Source of the DNA: UBA8514 sp034933685
GTDB taxonomy: Bacteria; Bacillota; Clostridia; Lachnospirales; Anaerotignaceae
Direction of reading: 5' to 3'
DNA length: 64,000 nucleotides
Assembly: GCA_034933685.1 (NCBI GenBank)
Contig: JAYFNB010000011.1
Coordinates: forward strand, 58,139-122,138
Positions 63,725-64,000 of this stretch are shown here, one piece after another (the first letter of the stretch is position 1; every line of letters starts with the position of its first letter). The notes beneath the pieces were generated by a model. That model was not told where the DNA came from. It worked only from the letters and a program-made list of their open reading frames with translations, and did no database searches. Both the position numbers and the translations under genes were made by a program.

Positions 63725-64000
63725 ATGAAAGATATTTTGATTATTGCCCCATATGAAGAATTATTTAAGATTTGCAAAAGCGTTGTGGCAAAGAGAAATC
63801 TGAAAAACATAGATGTTGTAATGGCAGATACAGATGGAAACACAAACATTCACGAGTTGATTCTTCAGAAAAAACCTTTAGTTGTTATATCCAGAGGCGG
63901 TGTATACAGTGCCGTTAAGAATATGTTTGCTTCAATTGCTGTTGTTGAGATGAGAATAGGGGCATACGACATAATAAATAGCTTGAAAGATATATTTGAA
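63725..64000 (+). CDS. PrpR_N-domain regulator, 3' end outside window
   Basis: The first 92 residues (MKDILIIAPYEELFKICKS, VVISRGGVYSAVKNMF) match the start of the regulator at 58467, so this is a second PrpR_N sensor. The gene runs off the window, so whether it includes a sigma-54-activating AAA+ domain or the short form cannot be seen. If it does, it is the likely activator of the sigma-54 promoter at 54074. AAGGATGATGAATT precedes the ATG. Confidence 0.8.
   Translation, partial: MKDILIIAPYEELFKICKSVVAKRNLKNIDVVMADTDGNTNIHELILQKKPLVVISRGGVYSAVKNMFASIAVVEMRIGAYDIINSLKDIFE

Overview
The window comes from a low-GC, anaerobic Firmicute, most likely a nitrogen-fixing member of the Clostridia. 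Several things point there. The nif genes have the layout known from Clostridium pasteurianum: a NifN-NifB fusion, homocitrate synthase split into NifV-omega and NifV-alpha, and the thioredoxin-like [2Fe-2S] ferredoxin. Strong AGGAGG ribosome sites, SLH-domain surface proteins, a Spo0A-C-like small protein and the AT-rich composition agree. No rRNA, tRNA, CRISPR array, insertion sequence or prophage gene is visible. The species cannot be named from what is seen.

Layout. Bases 1-9545 hold the 3' part of a nif locus: nifK (partial), terminator, nifE, nifN-B, ferredoxin, nifV-omega, nifV-alpha, an AnfO-family gene, and two unrecognised genes that end the operon. Bases 9610-17262 hold a FadR-type regulator divergent from a sugar-type ABC importer whose ATPase is fused to one permease, followed by an amidohydrolase and an M20 peptidase. 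Bases 17537-22143 hold a DUF4397 protein and a complete SiaABCD-like switch (order B, C, D, A). Bases 22274-28687 hold a two-gene membrane transporter (DUF3100) with an M20 amidohydrolase and a divergent regulator, then a YeiH-type exporter with a divergent LysR regulator.

Bases 28706-35936 hold a receiver domain lacking its phospho-acceptor aspartate, a 1617-residue SLH surface protein, and a decayed tandem duplicate of that locus. Both copies keep the same promoter with two direct repeats spaced 20 bp apart. Bases 36151-37635 hold a DUF5320 protein, peptide deformylase and a flavoredoxin-like protein. Bases 37843-46282 hold, all on the minus strand, an amino-acid or opine oxidation locus (RidA, HcnABC-like flavoprotein subunits, an ornithine-cyclodeaminase homologue, a permease, an AraC regulator) preceded by a LUD-domain gene. 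Bases 46611-53689 hold the small Spo0A-C-like gene, a YfcC-type carrier, a LacI regulator and a second SLH surface protein whose promoter carries a LacI-like palindrome. Bases 54074-64000 hold two adjacent modules of the same design: TRAP importer (P, Q, M), metal-dependent hydrolase, terminator, PrpR_N-domain regulator. A sigma-54 promoter precedes the first; the second regulator runs off the window.

Themes. Much of the window takes up and hydrolyses or oxidises small organic or amino compounds, each locus with its own regulator. The least explained parts are the unknown genes at the end of the nif operon, the receiver/SLH duplication with its promoter repeats, the ATPase-permease fusion, and the PrpR_N regulator without an AAA+ domain beside a sigma-54 promoter. 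Family names rest on reading the sequence from memory; no database search was run.
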